A DNA stretch of 64,000 nucleotides. Source: DATEPR01 sp036279295. GTDB taxonomy: Bacteria; Actinomycetota; Actinomycetes; Mycobacteriales; Pseudonocardiaceae. A program made the translations under genes and the position numbers. The notes under the pieces were generated by a model that was given only the letters and a program-made list of their open reading frames with translations, was not told the DNA's origin and made no database searches. Within the stretch, counting starts at the first letter, position 1. Every line of letters starts with the position of its first letter. The DNA lies in the NCBI GenBank assembly GCA_036279295.1, contig DASUJK010000100.1:1-64000 (forward strand), given 5' to 3'. Below are positions 16,180-24,773 of the stretch, piece after piece.

Positions 16180-18648
16180 TCAGAGCGGGCCGAGTAGCGA
16201 GGACAGCGCCGGCACCAGCGGCAGGCAGTCGATGCCCGGCCGCACCTTGCCGGCCTCGTCCGGTGTGCTCGGGCAGGCCGGGGTGGTCGTCGGCGGATCG
16301 TCTGTCGTGGTCGGTGGCGTGCTGCTGTCCTGAGTGGTCGTCGGCGGCACGGTGGTCGTGGTCGTCCGCTTCGGCGGGGTCACCGGCTTCGTCGGCCTGG
16401 TCATCTTGGTCGGCGGCTCCGTCGTGTTCGTCGACGGGGTGGTGGTCGGCTGCTCGTCGGTCGTCGACGGCGGCTGTTTCGTGTCGGTGGGCGGGGTCGA
16501 CGGTGTCGTTGTCGGGTCGTGGTGGCCCGGCGGTGCCGGCCAGCACCACAGCCAACCGCACGTCGGCGGCCGGAAGCTGACCTGCGCCGATGCCGTGGCG
16601 CTGCCGAGCGTGCCCGTCACGGTGATCGTGTCGGCCTTCGGGTGCAGGTGGTAGACGCGGATCAGCAGGTGCAGCGACTCGTGTGGCCGCAGCGGCCGCT
16701 TCGTCACACACGTGACCTCCGCGCCACGACCGGCACAGCTCACGGCAGGCCGTGCCGCCCACACCGAGCCGGCCCGGTCCACCGTGATGGTGACCGGCTT
16801 GGTGCTGGTCCCGACGTTGGTGGCGGTCACGTCCAGCACCGGCGAGCCGTTCCACAGCCAGCTCCACCAGGAGTTCCACTGGTCCAGCCGGGCGGTCAGG
16901 CGCAGCTTGTCCACCTTCGGCGGTGGCGTGACCTGCACGTTCACCGTCACGTCCACGGCCATCGCGGTGCCTGCCGTGATCGTGCCGGTGATGGTGCCGC
17001 TGCTGGTGTGCTTGGCCGCGGTGAGCCGGAACACCATGACCACCGAGTCACCCGGTCGCAGGCCGGCAGGCGACGTGCAGACCACCGTGCCGGACCCGGC
17101 CGGGCAGGTCACGGTGCTCGTCGCGCCCTGCTGGGTGGTGGCCACGCGGTAGGAGATCGGGTGCGCGTCCTGCGTCCTGGGCCCGACCGGGGTGTTCGGC
17201 GCGGCCGTCGCCGGGCCGGACGCGGTCACGCCGGATGGCAGGTGCAGCGTCGCCGTCACCGGGTCGGACGCGCCGTTGCCCGTGTTGGACACGACGAGCG
17301 GCAGCTCGACGGGGTTCTGGCCGGGCACCAGCGTGACGCCGTTGTCCGGGCCGGACGCGCTCAGCGTCGGCGTTCCGGGCGGCAGCGGGGGTGTGGTCGT
17401 CGTGGTGGTCGGCGGCACGGTGGTCGTGGTCGGCGGTGCCGGCGGCTCCGTTGTGGTCGTCGGCGGTGGCGCGGCAGGCTGGGTGGTCGTCGTGGGTGCC
17501 TGAGTGGCAGGCGGTTGCGTGGGCGGTACCACCGGCGGTACCACCGGTGGCACGACGGGCGGCGCCGGAGGTTGGGCCGGCGGTCGCGCGGGCTGACCGG
17601 GGTTCGCGGGTGGCGGCGGGGCCGACTGCGACCGGGACGGCGGTGGCACGGCCGACGCCGCCGGAATGGTCTGCGTGGCACTGCCGGTCAACGCCAGCAC
17701 CAGCACGGCCGCCAGTGCCGCGACCGATGCGCCCACGCCGACGACCTGCCTGGGCAGCGAACTCGCCGCGCCGGCCGCGCCGGCAGCTGCACCGGTCGTG
17801 GCGGTCGTGCTGGCGGCCGCGACAGCCACGCCGGCACTCGCCTTCGCCGTGGTGGCCAGGTAGCCGACGGTGCCAAGGCCGAGCACCAGGGCCGCGACGA
17901 CACGCAGGCCGCCGTTCACGTCGGCCAGTTCGGCGGCCAGCGCCCGGCACCGCTCACACTCGTCCAGGTGGGCCTCGACCTGCGCGGCCTCGCGCCTGGA
18001 CAGGCCGGAGCGGGTCCACGCGCCCAGCTTCTCGGCGGTGGCCTGGCAGCGGCCCGCGGTGCTCTCCGCGAGGTGCACCTGGAGGTACGCCTGTCGCAGG
18101 CCCTCCCTGGCCCGGTAGGCCAGCGCGGACACGCCGTTCGCGGTCAGGCCGAGCAGTGGCGCGACCTCGGCGGGCGACTGGCCCTCGATCTCGGTGTGCC
18201 ACAGCACCGCCTGCCAGCGTTCCGGCAGCCGCGCGAACGCCTTCGCGGCCAGCGAGCGCTCCAGCCCGGCCATGGCCGTGTCCCGGAACGGCTCGCTGAT
18301 CTTCTCGGTGCTGACGCCGCTGACCGTGGTCACGTCGTCGGTCAGCTCGACCTTGCGGTCCTTGCGGGTCTTGTCGTAGGCGAAGTGCCGCAGCGAGGTC
18401 AGCAGGTAGGCACGGAACGCCGAATCGGGACCACGGCCGGCACGCAGCGTGTCCAGCACCCTGGCGAACGCCTCCGACACCAGGTCGTCCGCTTCGGCGG
18501 TCGACCGGCAGAGCTGGCGGGCCAGGTTGTAGGCAGCCGAGACGTGCCGCTCGTACAGCGAGCCGTAGGCGTCAAGCTGTCCGCCGCGGACCGATTCGAT
18601 CAGCTCCGCGTCGCTCGGGCCATGGACTTCCGCTGGAACAGCGGCCAC
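16180..18648 (-). CDS. ECF sigma factor fused to zinc-finger anti-sigma-like, membrane and extracytoplasmic domains
   Basis: An 822-residue single-chain signalling protein. Sigma region 2 lies at about 13-85 and region 4 at about 138-193 (LPERWQAVLWHTEIEGQ). A zinc-binding anti-sigma motif follows (Cys201, His227-x3-Cys231-x2-Cys234). Hydrophobic segments are at about 249-267 and 302-321, with an Ala/Gly/Thr-rich stretch between them that could be a further helix. Residues 325-425 are a Pro/Thr linker, 426-575 a DUF11-like beta domain, 580-695 a second beta domain, and the rest a Thr/Pro tail. GTG start with GAGGAGG upstream. Related fused ECF groups are known in actinobacteria. Topology of the tail depends on the helix count and is probably outside. 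Confidence 0.88.
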   Translation of the reverse strand: MAAVPAEVHGPSDAELIESVRGGQLDAYGSLYERHVSAAYNLARQLCRSTAEADDLVSEAFARVLDTLRAGRGPDSAFRAYLLTSLRHFAYDKTRKDRKVELTDDVTTVSGVSTEKISEPFRDTAMAGLERSLAAKAFARLPERWQAVLWHTEIEGQSPAEVAPLLGLTANGVSALAYRAREGLRQAYLQVHLAESTAGRCQATAEKLGAWTRSGLSRREAAQVEAHLDECERCRALAAELADVNGGLRVVAALVLGLGTVGYLATTAKASAGVAVAAASTTATTGAAAGAAGAASSLPRQVVGVGASVAALAAVLVLALTGSATQTIPAASAVPPPSRSQSAPPPPANPGQPARPPAQPPAPPVVPPVVPPVVPPTQPPATQAPTTTTQPAAPPPTTTTEPPAPPTTTTVPPTTTTTTPPLPPGTPTLSASGPDNGVTLVPGQNPVELPLVVSNTGNGASDPVTATLHLPSGVTASGPATAAPNTPVGPRTQDAHPISYRVATTQQGATSTVTCPAGSGTVVCTSPAGLRPGDSVVMVFRLTAAKHTSSGTITGTITAGTAMAVDVTVNVQVTPPPKVDKLRLTARLDQWNSWWSWLWNGSPVLDVTATNVGTSTKPVTITVDRAGSVWAARPAVSCAGRGAEVTCVTKRPLRPHESLHLLIRVYHLHPKADTITVTGTLGSATASAQVSFRPPTCGWLWCWPAPPGHHDPTTTPSTPPTDTKQPPSTTDEQPTTTPSTNTTEPPTKMTRPTKPVTPPKRTTTTTVPPTTTQDSSTPPTTTDDPPTTTPACPSTPDEAGKVRPGIDCLPLVPALSSLLGPL

Positions 18649-18863
18649 GTGTCCCTCCTCCGCCTGCCGACGCTGATATCGGTCCGGTCACCGACTTCGT
18701 TATTCGGAGCGGCCAGTGTGACGGACTGCCACCATGCCCGCCACGTTGACTACGGAGAACGAAATCCGACCCGAATGGCGTCATGTTTGAACCGTCGGGT
18801 GGTCTTGGTAACCGAGAGCCACAACGAGCAAGGTCCGGGCAAGATACGGAGGGAACAGCGCCG

Positions 18864-19694
18864 GTGGGAACGCGGGAGATGTCGCCACAGTCGTGGCATG
18901 GCGACTCGGCAAGGGAACTCCGCGCCCTGCGTTCGCGTTGGCGAACAGCCAGCATCGCGTCCGGCTGGCGGTTCCCGGCCGACTGGGCGATCGCCGAGGT
19001 CGACCTGGTGTGTGAGGCGGTGCTGAGCAGCACAACCGTTGTCGACGATGCGCTGGTCAAGCTGGGTAAGGCGCGGGCGCTGGCCGGTTCCGGGCTCGGC
19101 GAGACCTTGCAGGACGTTGCCGCCCTGCACGCCGTGCTGACCATTCCGGAGCACCGGGACGGCATGGTGGCCGCTGACCCGGATGCCATGCCGGCACGAC
19201 TACTGAGGGTGATCGCATTGGCGTGGTCGGACGTTCTGGTCCGACAGCTGGCCCACACGGAAGCGTGTGATGGCTTGACCGGCCTGGCCAACGGCGCCTA
19301 TTTGCGGGCCCGGCTGCGGGAGATCTACCGGGAGTCCGAGGCGGCGGGCGTGGATGCCAGGTCACGCTACGTTCTGGTGGTCCTGTCACCCGATCTGGCT
19401 CGCACGACCGGGTGGTCCCGGCTGGCTGTCATGGTGCTCCTCGCGGACGTTCTCCGGGCGGTGTTCGACGGTGGTCAGACGCTCGCCACGGTCGGTCCGA
19501 ACACCATGGTGGTGCTTGCGGAGCGTGACGGCCGGCTGTCCGAACGGCTGGCCACCGCCCGTTGGGTGGCGGCTGATCGGCTCGGCGTGGACCCGCAGTT
19601 GCGGGCGATCGGGCCGCCGTCGGTGTGGCTGGAGCAACTGCCGGGCTCCCACGCGGCCGCGTGCCGGTTGGTGACGGAGCTGTCCGCCGTATAG
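18864..19694 (+). CDS. Degenerate GGDEF-like domain protein
   Basis: A 276-residue protein of uncertain function. The N-terminal half is helical. The C-terminal half begins CDGLTGLANGAYLRARL, the DxLTGLxNR entry motif of diguanylate cyclases, but the GGDEF catalytic loop and metal ligands are not recognisable in what follows (VLVVLSPDLARTTGWSRL takes the place of the first strand and helix). It is probably a non-catalytic nucleotide-binding or protein-interaction domain. GTG at 18864 is chosen for the GGAGGG nine bases upstream; an ATG at 18783 would add 27 residues. It is divergent from the fused sigma factor across about 215 bases that must contain both promoters. Confidence 0.6.
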   Translation: MGTREMSPQSWHGDSARELRALRSRWRTASIASGWRFPADWAIAEVDLVCEAVLSSTTVVDDALVKLGKARALAGSGLGETLQDVAALHAVLTIPEHRDGMVAADPDAMPARLLRVIALAWSDVLVRQLAHTEACDGLTGLANGAYLRARLREIYRESEAAGVDARSRYVLVVLSPDLARTTGWSRLAVMVLLADVLRAVFDGGQTLATVGPNTMVVLAERDGRLSERLATARWVAADRLGVDPQLRAIGPPSVWLEQLPGSHAAACRLVTELSAV

Positions 19695-19739
19695 CCGGCT
19701 GCGTGCGTAGGAGCAGGGAGGACGTAAGCTCACCTGCCC

Positions 19740-20978
19740 GTGGACCCTCGAACCGGCCTTCCCGTCGTCGGCATGGTGGGCGGTGGACAGCTCGCCAGGA
19801 TGACGCACCAGGCGGCCATCGCCATCGGCCAGTCGTTGCGCGTGCTCGCCATCTCACCGGACGAACCAGCACCCCAGGTCACGCCGGCCGTGGACATCGG
19901 ATCGCACACCGATCTCGCCGCGCTGCGCGCGTTCGCCGCCCACTGCGATGTGGTCACGTTCGACCATGAGCACGTGCCGGCCGAACACCTGCGGGCGCTG
20001 GTCGCGGACGGCGTCACCGTGTATCCCGGCCCGGACGCCCTGGTGCATGCCCAGGACAAGCTCGTGATGCGCACGCGGTTGGCCGCGATGGGTGTGCCGG
20101 TACCGCCGTTCGCGCAGGTCAACGCGGTTGCGGACGTGGTGGCGTTCGCCGACGAGCACGGCTGGCCGTGTGTGCTCAAGGCCGTCCGGGGCGGCTACGA
20201 CGGGCGAGGCGTGTGGATGCCGGCGTCGGCCGCCGACGCGGAAGTGCTGGTCATCGAGCTGCTGGCCGCCGGTACACCGCTGATGGTCGAGCAGCGGGTC
20301 CGGATGCGCAGGGAACTGGCGGCGCTGGTCGCCAGGTCGCCGTACGGACAGGGTGCGTCGTGGCCGGTGGTGGAAACGGTGCAGGCGGACGGGATCTGTG
20401 TCGAGGTCCTGACACCCGCGCCCGGCCTGTCCCCGGATGTGGCTGATCAGGCACTGGAACTCGCCCTCGGGGTCGCTGCCGCGCTGGATGTGGTCGGCGT
20501 GCTGGCCGTCGAGTTGTTCGAGACGGACAGTGGCCTGGTGGTCAACGAGCTGGCCATGCGCCCGCACAACTCCGGCCACTGGACCATCGACGGTTCGACG
20601 ACATCCCAGTTCGAGCAGCATCTCCGGGCGGTGCTGGACTATCCGCTCGGCGCCACCGACCCGGTGGCTCCCGTTGTCGTGATGGCCAACGTGCTGGGTG
20701 CGGCCGAGCCGCCGACGATGGGCGTGGACGAGCGGTTGCACCACCTGTTCGCGCGATTCGGGCAGGCGCGGGTGCATCTGTACGGCAAGACCGAGCGGCC
20801 GGGCCGGAAGGTCGGGCACGTGACCGTGACCGGTGACCAACTGGCACCGACGCGGCGGATCGCCTCGCTGGCGGCGCACTGGCTGGCCACCGGCGTGTGG
20901 GCGGACGGGTTCGACGTACACGGCAATGCGACATCGAAACGCGGTGCGACCTCGAAACAAGGAGCGGAACTCTCGTGA
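19740..20978 (+). CDS. purK: 5-(carboxyamino)imidazole ribonucleotide synthase
   Basis: A 412-residue ATP-grasp enzyme of purine synthesis that carboxylates AIR to N5-CAIR using ATP and bicarbonate. The N-terminal nucleotide-fold motif VVGMVGGGQLARM is at residues 9-21, KAVRGGYDGRGVW near residue 143 is the ATP-binding glycine loop, and NELAMRPHNSGHWTIDGS near residue 267 is the substrate and metal site. GTG start. Its stop overlaps the purE start by four bases (GTGA), so the two are coupled. Confidence 0.95.
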   Translation: MDPRTGLPVVGMVGGGQLARMTHQAAIAIGQSLRVLAISPDEPAPQVTPAVDIGSHTDLAALRAFAAHCDVVTFDHEHVPAEHLRALVADGVTVYPGPDALVHAQDKLVMRTRLAAMGVPVPPFAQVNAVADVVAFADEHGWPCVLKAVRGGYDGRGVWMPASAADAEVLVIELLAAGTPLMVEQRVRMRRELAALVARSPYGQGASWPVVETVQADGICVEVLTPAPGLSPDVADQALELALGVAAALDVVGVLAVELFETDSGLVVNELAMRPHNSGHWTIDGSTTSQFEQHLRAVLDYPLGATDPVAPVVVMANVLGAAEPPTMGVDERLHHLFARFGQARVHLYGKTERPGRKVGHVTVTGDQLAPTRRIASLAAHWLATGVWADGFDVHGNATSKRGATSKQGAELS

Positions 20979-21495
20979 CTGGAGCGACCACGCCGGCCGT
21001 CGGCGTGATCATGGGCAGCGACTCGGACTGGGCGGTGATGGCGGCGGCCGCAGCGGCGCTGGCCGAGTTCGAGGTGCCGTACGAGGTGAGCGTGGTGTCC
21101 GCGCACCGCACGCCCAAGCGGATGCTGGACTACGCGTCGACGGCCGTGGACCGCGGGCTGAAGGTGATCATCGCGGGTGCCGGCGGCGCGGCGCACCTGC
21201 CCGGCATGGTCGCGGCGGCCACCGTGCTGCCGGTGATCGGCGTGCCGGTGCCGTTGAAGTACCTGACGGCATGGACTCGCTGCTGTCCATCGTGCAGATG
21301 CCGGCCGGGGTGCCGGTGGCCACCGTGTCCGTCGGCGGCGCGCGCAACGCGGGGCTGCTCGCGGTGCGGATGCTGGCCACGAACGACCCCCGGCTGCGGA
21401 TTCGGATGGCCGATTTCCAGCGTGCGCTGGAACGACTGGTGCTGGAGAAGGACGCCGCACTACAGGCGACCATCGACACATCACCAGGGACGTGA
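20975..21495 (+). pseudogene. purE: N5-carboxyaminoimidazole ribonucleotide mutase with a single-base frameshift
   Basis: PurE converts N5-CAIR to CAIR. The first 97 codons encode the expected protein (VGVIMGSDSDWAVM, SAHRTPKRMLDYA, IAGAGGAAHLPGM, VIGVPVPLKYL), then the frame breaks and continues one base off as GMDSLLSIVQMPAGVPVATV and a normal C-terminus. Where a GGAC codon junction is expected after TACCTG, only one G is present (21265-21266), so one G is missing. All other residues on both sides look functional. Since purE is essential for purine synthesis without supplements, a sequencing or assembly error is likely; a recent mutation or recoding cannot be excluded. Start overlaps the purK stop. 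Confidence 0.85.
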
Positions 21496-21542
21496 ACGCG
21501 TACTAACATGGCTGGGTATCGCCCTACTGAGAGGTAACCATC

Positions 21543-22703
21543 GTGGACGCGACCTTCGGCACCTACCAGCTGGCCGACGAGCACGACGCGCTGCGTGAGG
21601 CGGTGCGCGCCATGGCGGAGAAGGAGATCGCGCCGTACGCGGCCGAGGTCGACGAGCAGGAGCGGTACCCCGTCGAAGCGCGGGATGCGTTGGTACGGGC
21701 CGGTTTCCATGCCGTGCACATTCCCGAGGGCTACTCCGGCGAGGGTGCCGACTCGGTAGCCACGTGCATCCTCATCGAGGAGGTCGCGCGGGTGTGCGCG
21801 TCGTCGTCGCTGATTCCGGCGGTGAACAAGCTGGGCACGATGCCGATCATCCTGAGCGCGTCCGAGGAGTTGCAGCGGCAGGTGCTGCCGTCGGTGGCCG
21901 GCGGCGAGATGGCGTCGTACGCGCTGTCCGAGCGTGAGGCCGGGTCGGACACGGCGTCGATGAAGACGCGCGCTCGGTTGGACGGTGACCACTGGGTGCT
22001 CAACGGCACGAAATGCTGGATCACCAACGCGGGCGAGTCGACCTGGTACACGGTCATGGCGGTCACGGACCCGAACGCCGACCGCCCGGCCAACGGCATC
22101 TCGGCGTTCGTCGTGAAGGCCGACGACCCGGGATTCGAGGTCGGCCCGAAGGAACGCAAGCTGGGTATCAAGGGCTCGCCGACGAGGGAGATCTACTTCA
22201 CCGACTGCACCATCCCGGCCGATCGGATCATCGGTGACCCGGGCACCGGCCTGAAGACGGCACTGCGCACGCTGGACCACACCAGGCCGACGATCGGCGC
22301 GCAGGCGGTAGGCATCGCACAGGGCGCGCTGGACGCGGCGATCGCGTACGTCAAGGACCGCAAGCAGTTCGGCAAGGCCATCGGCGACTTCCAGGGCGTC
22401 CAGTTCATGCTTGCCGACATGGCGATGAAGGTCGAAGCGGCCAGGCACATGGTGTACGTGGCAGCGGCGCGGGCCGAACGCGGCGAGGCCAATCTCGGCT
22501 TCATCTCCAGCGCCGCGAAGTGCTTCGCATCCGACGTGGCCATGGAGGTCACGACGGACGCTGTCCAGCTGTTCGGCGGCGCGGGCTACACCCGTGACTT
22601 CCCGGTGGAACGCATGATGCGCGACGCCAAGATCACCCAGATCTACGAAGGCACCAACCAGATCCAGCGCATGGTGATGGCACGGCAGCTGCTGAAGGGC
22701 TAG
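21543..22703 (+). CDS. Acyl-CoA dehydrogenase (FadE25-like)
   Basis: A 386-residue flavoprotein that introduces the alpha-beta double bond in acyl-CoA and passes electrons to ETF. Motifs: ALSEREAGSDTASM near residue 126 (family signature 1), KCWITNAGESTWYTVM (FAD contact), RKQFGKAIGDFQGVQF, and QLFGGAGYTRDFPVERMMRDAKI followed by IYEGTNQIQRM, whose Glu is the catalytic base of short/medium-chain enzymes. Position directly after purK-purE matches FadE25 of M. tuberculosis. GTG start preceded by GAGAGG. Substrate chain length is inferred, not shown. Confidence 0.92.
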   Translation: MDATFGTYQLADEHDALREAVRAMAEKEIAPYAAEVDEQERYPVEARDALVRAGFHAVHIPEGYSGEGADSVATCILIEEVARVCASSSLIPAVNKLGTMPIILSASEELQRQVLPSVAGGEMASYALSEREAGSDTASMKTRARLDGDHWVLNGTKCWITNAGESTWYTVMAVTDPNADRPANGISAFVVKADDPGFEVGPKERKLGIKGSPTREIYFTDCTIPADRIIGDPGTGLKTALRTLDHTRPTIGAQAVGIAQGALDAAIAYVKDRKQFGKAIGDFQGVQFMLADMAMKVEAARHMVYVAAARAERGEANLGFISSAAKCFASDVAMEVTTDAVQLFGGAGYTRDFPVERMMRDAKITQIYEGTNQIQRMVMARQLLKG

Positions 22704-22726
22704 ATCAGGTCCTTGAATAGGAATGC

Positions 22727-22745
22727 GTCGGGGGCATCGCCCGAC
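22727..22745 (+). terminator. Possible terminator hairpin after the acyl-CoA dehydrogenase
   Basis: GTCGGG and CCCGAC pair across a seven-base loop 24 bases after the stop codon. No T-run follows, as is usual for weak actinobacterial terminators, so the call is tentative. Confidence 0.35.
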
Positions 22746-23095
22746 CGCCGCACCTACCCGAACCTCATCGTGCCAGCACCTCTCAGGAGTGTCTTCTGAT
22801 GCTGATCAATGCTCGCAGTGATCTTGGCAACGAGGGCGTCAACTCCGACCACGGGTCTCAGGGTCGTCGGGCTCCCGGTACATCCCGGTCGACACGAGGT
22901 CATATGCTGGTGCGAGCGTTGGAATACGCGGGTTGCCGTAGATCAGCGACCAGTTGGCTATCAGCATTACTTGACATGCTGTGACCAGCAACTAGACCCG
23001 CGGGAGTACGAGGAAGCGCGATCATCCTCCAAGTGTGTCGACCATGCATGAGCGAAGTGCTGGACGGGTCATCCACTCGGGGTCACAGTTGAGCG
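22746..23095. other. Intergenic stretch without a convincing gene
   Basis: About 350 bases in which short open frames exist but none has convincing codon use or a recognisable product. A TTGACA at 22971-22976 could be a -35 element for the small gene that follows, but no good -10 is at the right distance. The sequence is less GC-biased than its neighbours and may be a decayed region. Confidence 0.4.
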
Positions 23096-23329
23096 GTGAG
23101 GACCAAGCCCAGGATTTCGCGGCGGTCGGATGGCCGCTGGACCGTGCGTCGGCCGCTGGTGGGGTTTCGGCCGACCCCGGATGAGACCGTGCACGACTCG
23201 TGGCGGGATGCCGTTGGCAGTTTGACCGATCCGGCTGATCAGTACGCTTCGGGTGGGTCGTTCGAGCGGGTCAGGCAGCAGGCTGATGCCGTTGGTGCGA
23301 TTCCGGCCTGGTCACCGTTGGACTACTGA
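23096..23329 (+). CDS. Small basic hypothetical protein
   Basis: A 77-residue reading frame with a GTG start, beginning with a basic, Trp-containing segment (KPRISRRSDGRWTVRRP) and then a short helix around DSWRDAVGSL. No domain is recognised. The pattern of a KPRISRR..W..RP opening looks like small actinobacterial proteins of unknown function, which is a weak impression. It converges on the ClpS-like gene and overlaps its end by seven bases. Confidence 0.4.
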   Translation: MRTKPRISRRSDGRWTVRRPLVGFRPTPDETVHDSWRDAVGSLTDPADQYASGGSFERVRQQADAVGAIPAWSPLDY

Positions 23330-23559
23330 CCCCCGCGTACCACCGCGTGCAGGCCGTAGGTCTGTAGTCGGGCCGCCAACTGTTCGGCTTCGTCCTGGCT
23401 GGCGAACCGGCCCACCTCGGCCGATCCTGCCGTCGACGACGACACCGACACCCTGGCCGCGTCCTGTGGCGACAGCCCGCAGACGCGGTGCAGCAGGTAG
23501 GCGACCGCGTGGACGGTGTTGACGTCGTCGTCGCACACCTCGACCTGCCAGCCAGCCAC
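23323..23559 (-). CDS. ClpS-like adaptor, divergent paralogue
   Basis: A 78-residue single-domain protein of the ClpS fold: WQVEVCDDDVNTVHAVAYLL at residues 4-23 carries the conserved D-D-x-N-T N-degron gate, and DEAEQLAARLQTYGLHAVV is the C-terminal helix and strand. ClpS delivers N-end-rule substrates to ClpC/ClpA proteases. The usual substrate-binding His of the H-x-x-G loop is replaced (STAGSAEV), so substrate choice may differ or be lost. The GTG start lacks a clear ribosome site. Another, canonical clpS is expected elsewhere in the genome. Confidence 0.6.
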   Translation of the reverse strand: MAGWQVEVCDDDVNTVHAVAYLLHRVCGLSPQDAARVSVSSSTAGSAEVGRFASQDEAEQLAARLQTYGLHAVVRGGQ

Positions 23560-23600
23560 ACTGGCGTATCAGCACACCGCCGCCCGCTGTTACGACGGCG

Positions 23601-24044
23601 TCAGTCGATGCCGTACACGTGTGGCCGGATTGTCGGGTCGTGCACCAGGACGAAGTCGACGGCGTCCCAGAATTCCATGATCCGTTGGTCGGCAAGCGCT
23701 TGCGACCTGGTCAACTTCCGGCCCCACTCCGGGTCGTCGCTGTAGCTCGCCGCCGCGTCGACGACTGTGGCGATCGGACCTTGCTGACCTTCGACGGGAC
23801 CGACCCGGCACCCGACGGTGATCCGGTCGTCGTCGCCGTCCCGCGCCCACCCGAGGATCACGTCGATCAGCACGTCGTGCACGCCGTCGTGGTGGTGGCA
23901 GCCCGCGATGAACACCGCGTGCGGCTCGCCGAACCATGTCAGCTGCCCACGTACCAGTCTGGACACCCCGGCACAGTCCGCGCACTCCAGCTCATCGACT
24001 GACCGTTCCGGATCGAAAGCCAGGCTCACCCGGACATTGTGCAC
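23601..24044 (-). CDS. Hypothetical protein, soluble, Cys/His rich
   Basis: A 147-residue protein that I do not recognise. A Cys pair in ELECADCAGV and a GCHHHDG cluster about 30 residues later could form a metal site. The C-terminal third (WGRKLTRSQALADQRIMEFW) looks helical. No signal peptide or membrane helix. It lies between the ClpS-like gene and the TIGR03089 gene on the same strand with short gaps. The start is uncertain: GTG at 24044 is used; a TTG just upstream and a GTG at 24029 are alternatives. Confidence 0.55.
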   Translation of the reverse strand: MHNVRVSLAFDPERSVDELECADCAGVSRLVRGQLTWFGEPHAVFIAGCHHHDGVHDVLIDVILGWARDGDDDRITVGCRVGPVEGQQGPIATVVDAAASYSDDPEWGRKLTRSQALADQRIMEFWDAVDFVLVHDPTIRPHVYGID

Positions 24045-24056
24045 CAACCCGGTGCA

Positions 24057-24758
24057 TCAGCCCAGGTCCACCGTGGTCCGTTCGGTCGCCCGGCGGTCGG
24101 CAAGCGCGGCCGGGTCGCTGTGTGCACACTGGACCAGCGACGCGCCTGCGGCGAGTACCGCCAACAATCCCGACAGCACACCGTCCGGGAACGTCCAATC
24201 CAGAGTGGACATTATCCTCGAACCGGCACCGATGCCCAGTGTCGCTGCCCTGTCCCGAGCCGCGCCGACCAGTTCATCCACTGTGGACTCCAATAGTGCC
24301 GGCGTGTCGCCAGGCACCGGTGCCCACGGGTCGAAGCTGTCGCCGTACGCCCGGATGTCGTTGAGGTAGTCGACGGCACCCGCCGGTGGCACGGCCAGCC
24401 CCCTGCCCATCGGGTCGAGCGCGACAACGGCCACCGCGCCGGCGCCGCTCACCTCGACCCCCGGCGGCACGAAAGCGACCTCGGCGCCCTTCGGCTCGTC
24501 GGTCACCCGCGCCCCGACCCACCATGCGCCGAGCAGCACGCCCGCCGTCTGCCAGTGTGGCGGCAACGTCACCGACACGGCAGCGCCCGGCGTCACGTCC
24601 CACTCGTCACGCAGCCAGTTCGCCGTCTTCGCCGCCCAGTTGGCCACGCTCGCCACGGACAACTCGACCCGGCTGCCCGCCGCGTCGTCGTAGTGCGTGA
24701 TCAACGGCCGCGCGGGCTGGGTGAGCAACGGCCGGAACAACCTCTCGGTGACGGACAC
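24057..24758 (-). CDS. TIGR03089 family protein (AMP-binding-enzyme-like, truncated fold)
   Basis: A 233-residue actinobacterial protein resembling the N-terminal part of AMP-forming ligases (LSVASVANWAAKTANWLRDE; GVLLGAWWVGARVTDEP) but lacking the P-loop-like and C-terminal catalytic motifs. The family is of unknown function. Rv3268 next to the LCP gene Rv3267 has the same place in M. tuberculosis. The GTG start is 15 bases after the LCP gene stop on the same strand. Confidence 0.8.
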   Translation of the reverse strand: MSVTERLFRPLLTQPARPLITHYDDAAGSRVELSVASVANWAAKTANWLRDEWDVTPGAAVSVTLPPHWQTAGVLLGAWWVGARVTDEPKGAEVAFVPPGVEVSGAGAVAVVALDPMGRGLAVPPAGAVDYLNDIRAYGDSFDPWAPVPGDTPALLESTVDELVGAARDRAATLGIGAGSRIMSTLDWTFPDGVLSGLLAVLAAGASLVQCAHSDPAALADRRATERTTVDLG

Positions 24759-24773
24759 GGAAACTCCAGGGGA

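Noticed and set aside
16519..19026. An 835-codon plus-strand open frame opposite the fused sigma factor
   Set aside because: Arg/Gly-rich antisense shadow; the minus-strand protein has recognisable sigma regions and a good ribosome site.
22799..23051. Short open frames between the acyl-CoA dehydrogenase and the small basic protein
   Set aside because: Overlapping frames of 60-80 codons with no motif, mixed codon use and Cys/Arg-rich composition; not supported as genes.
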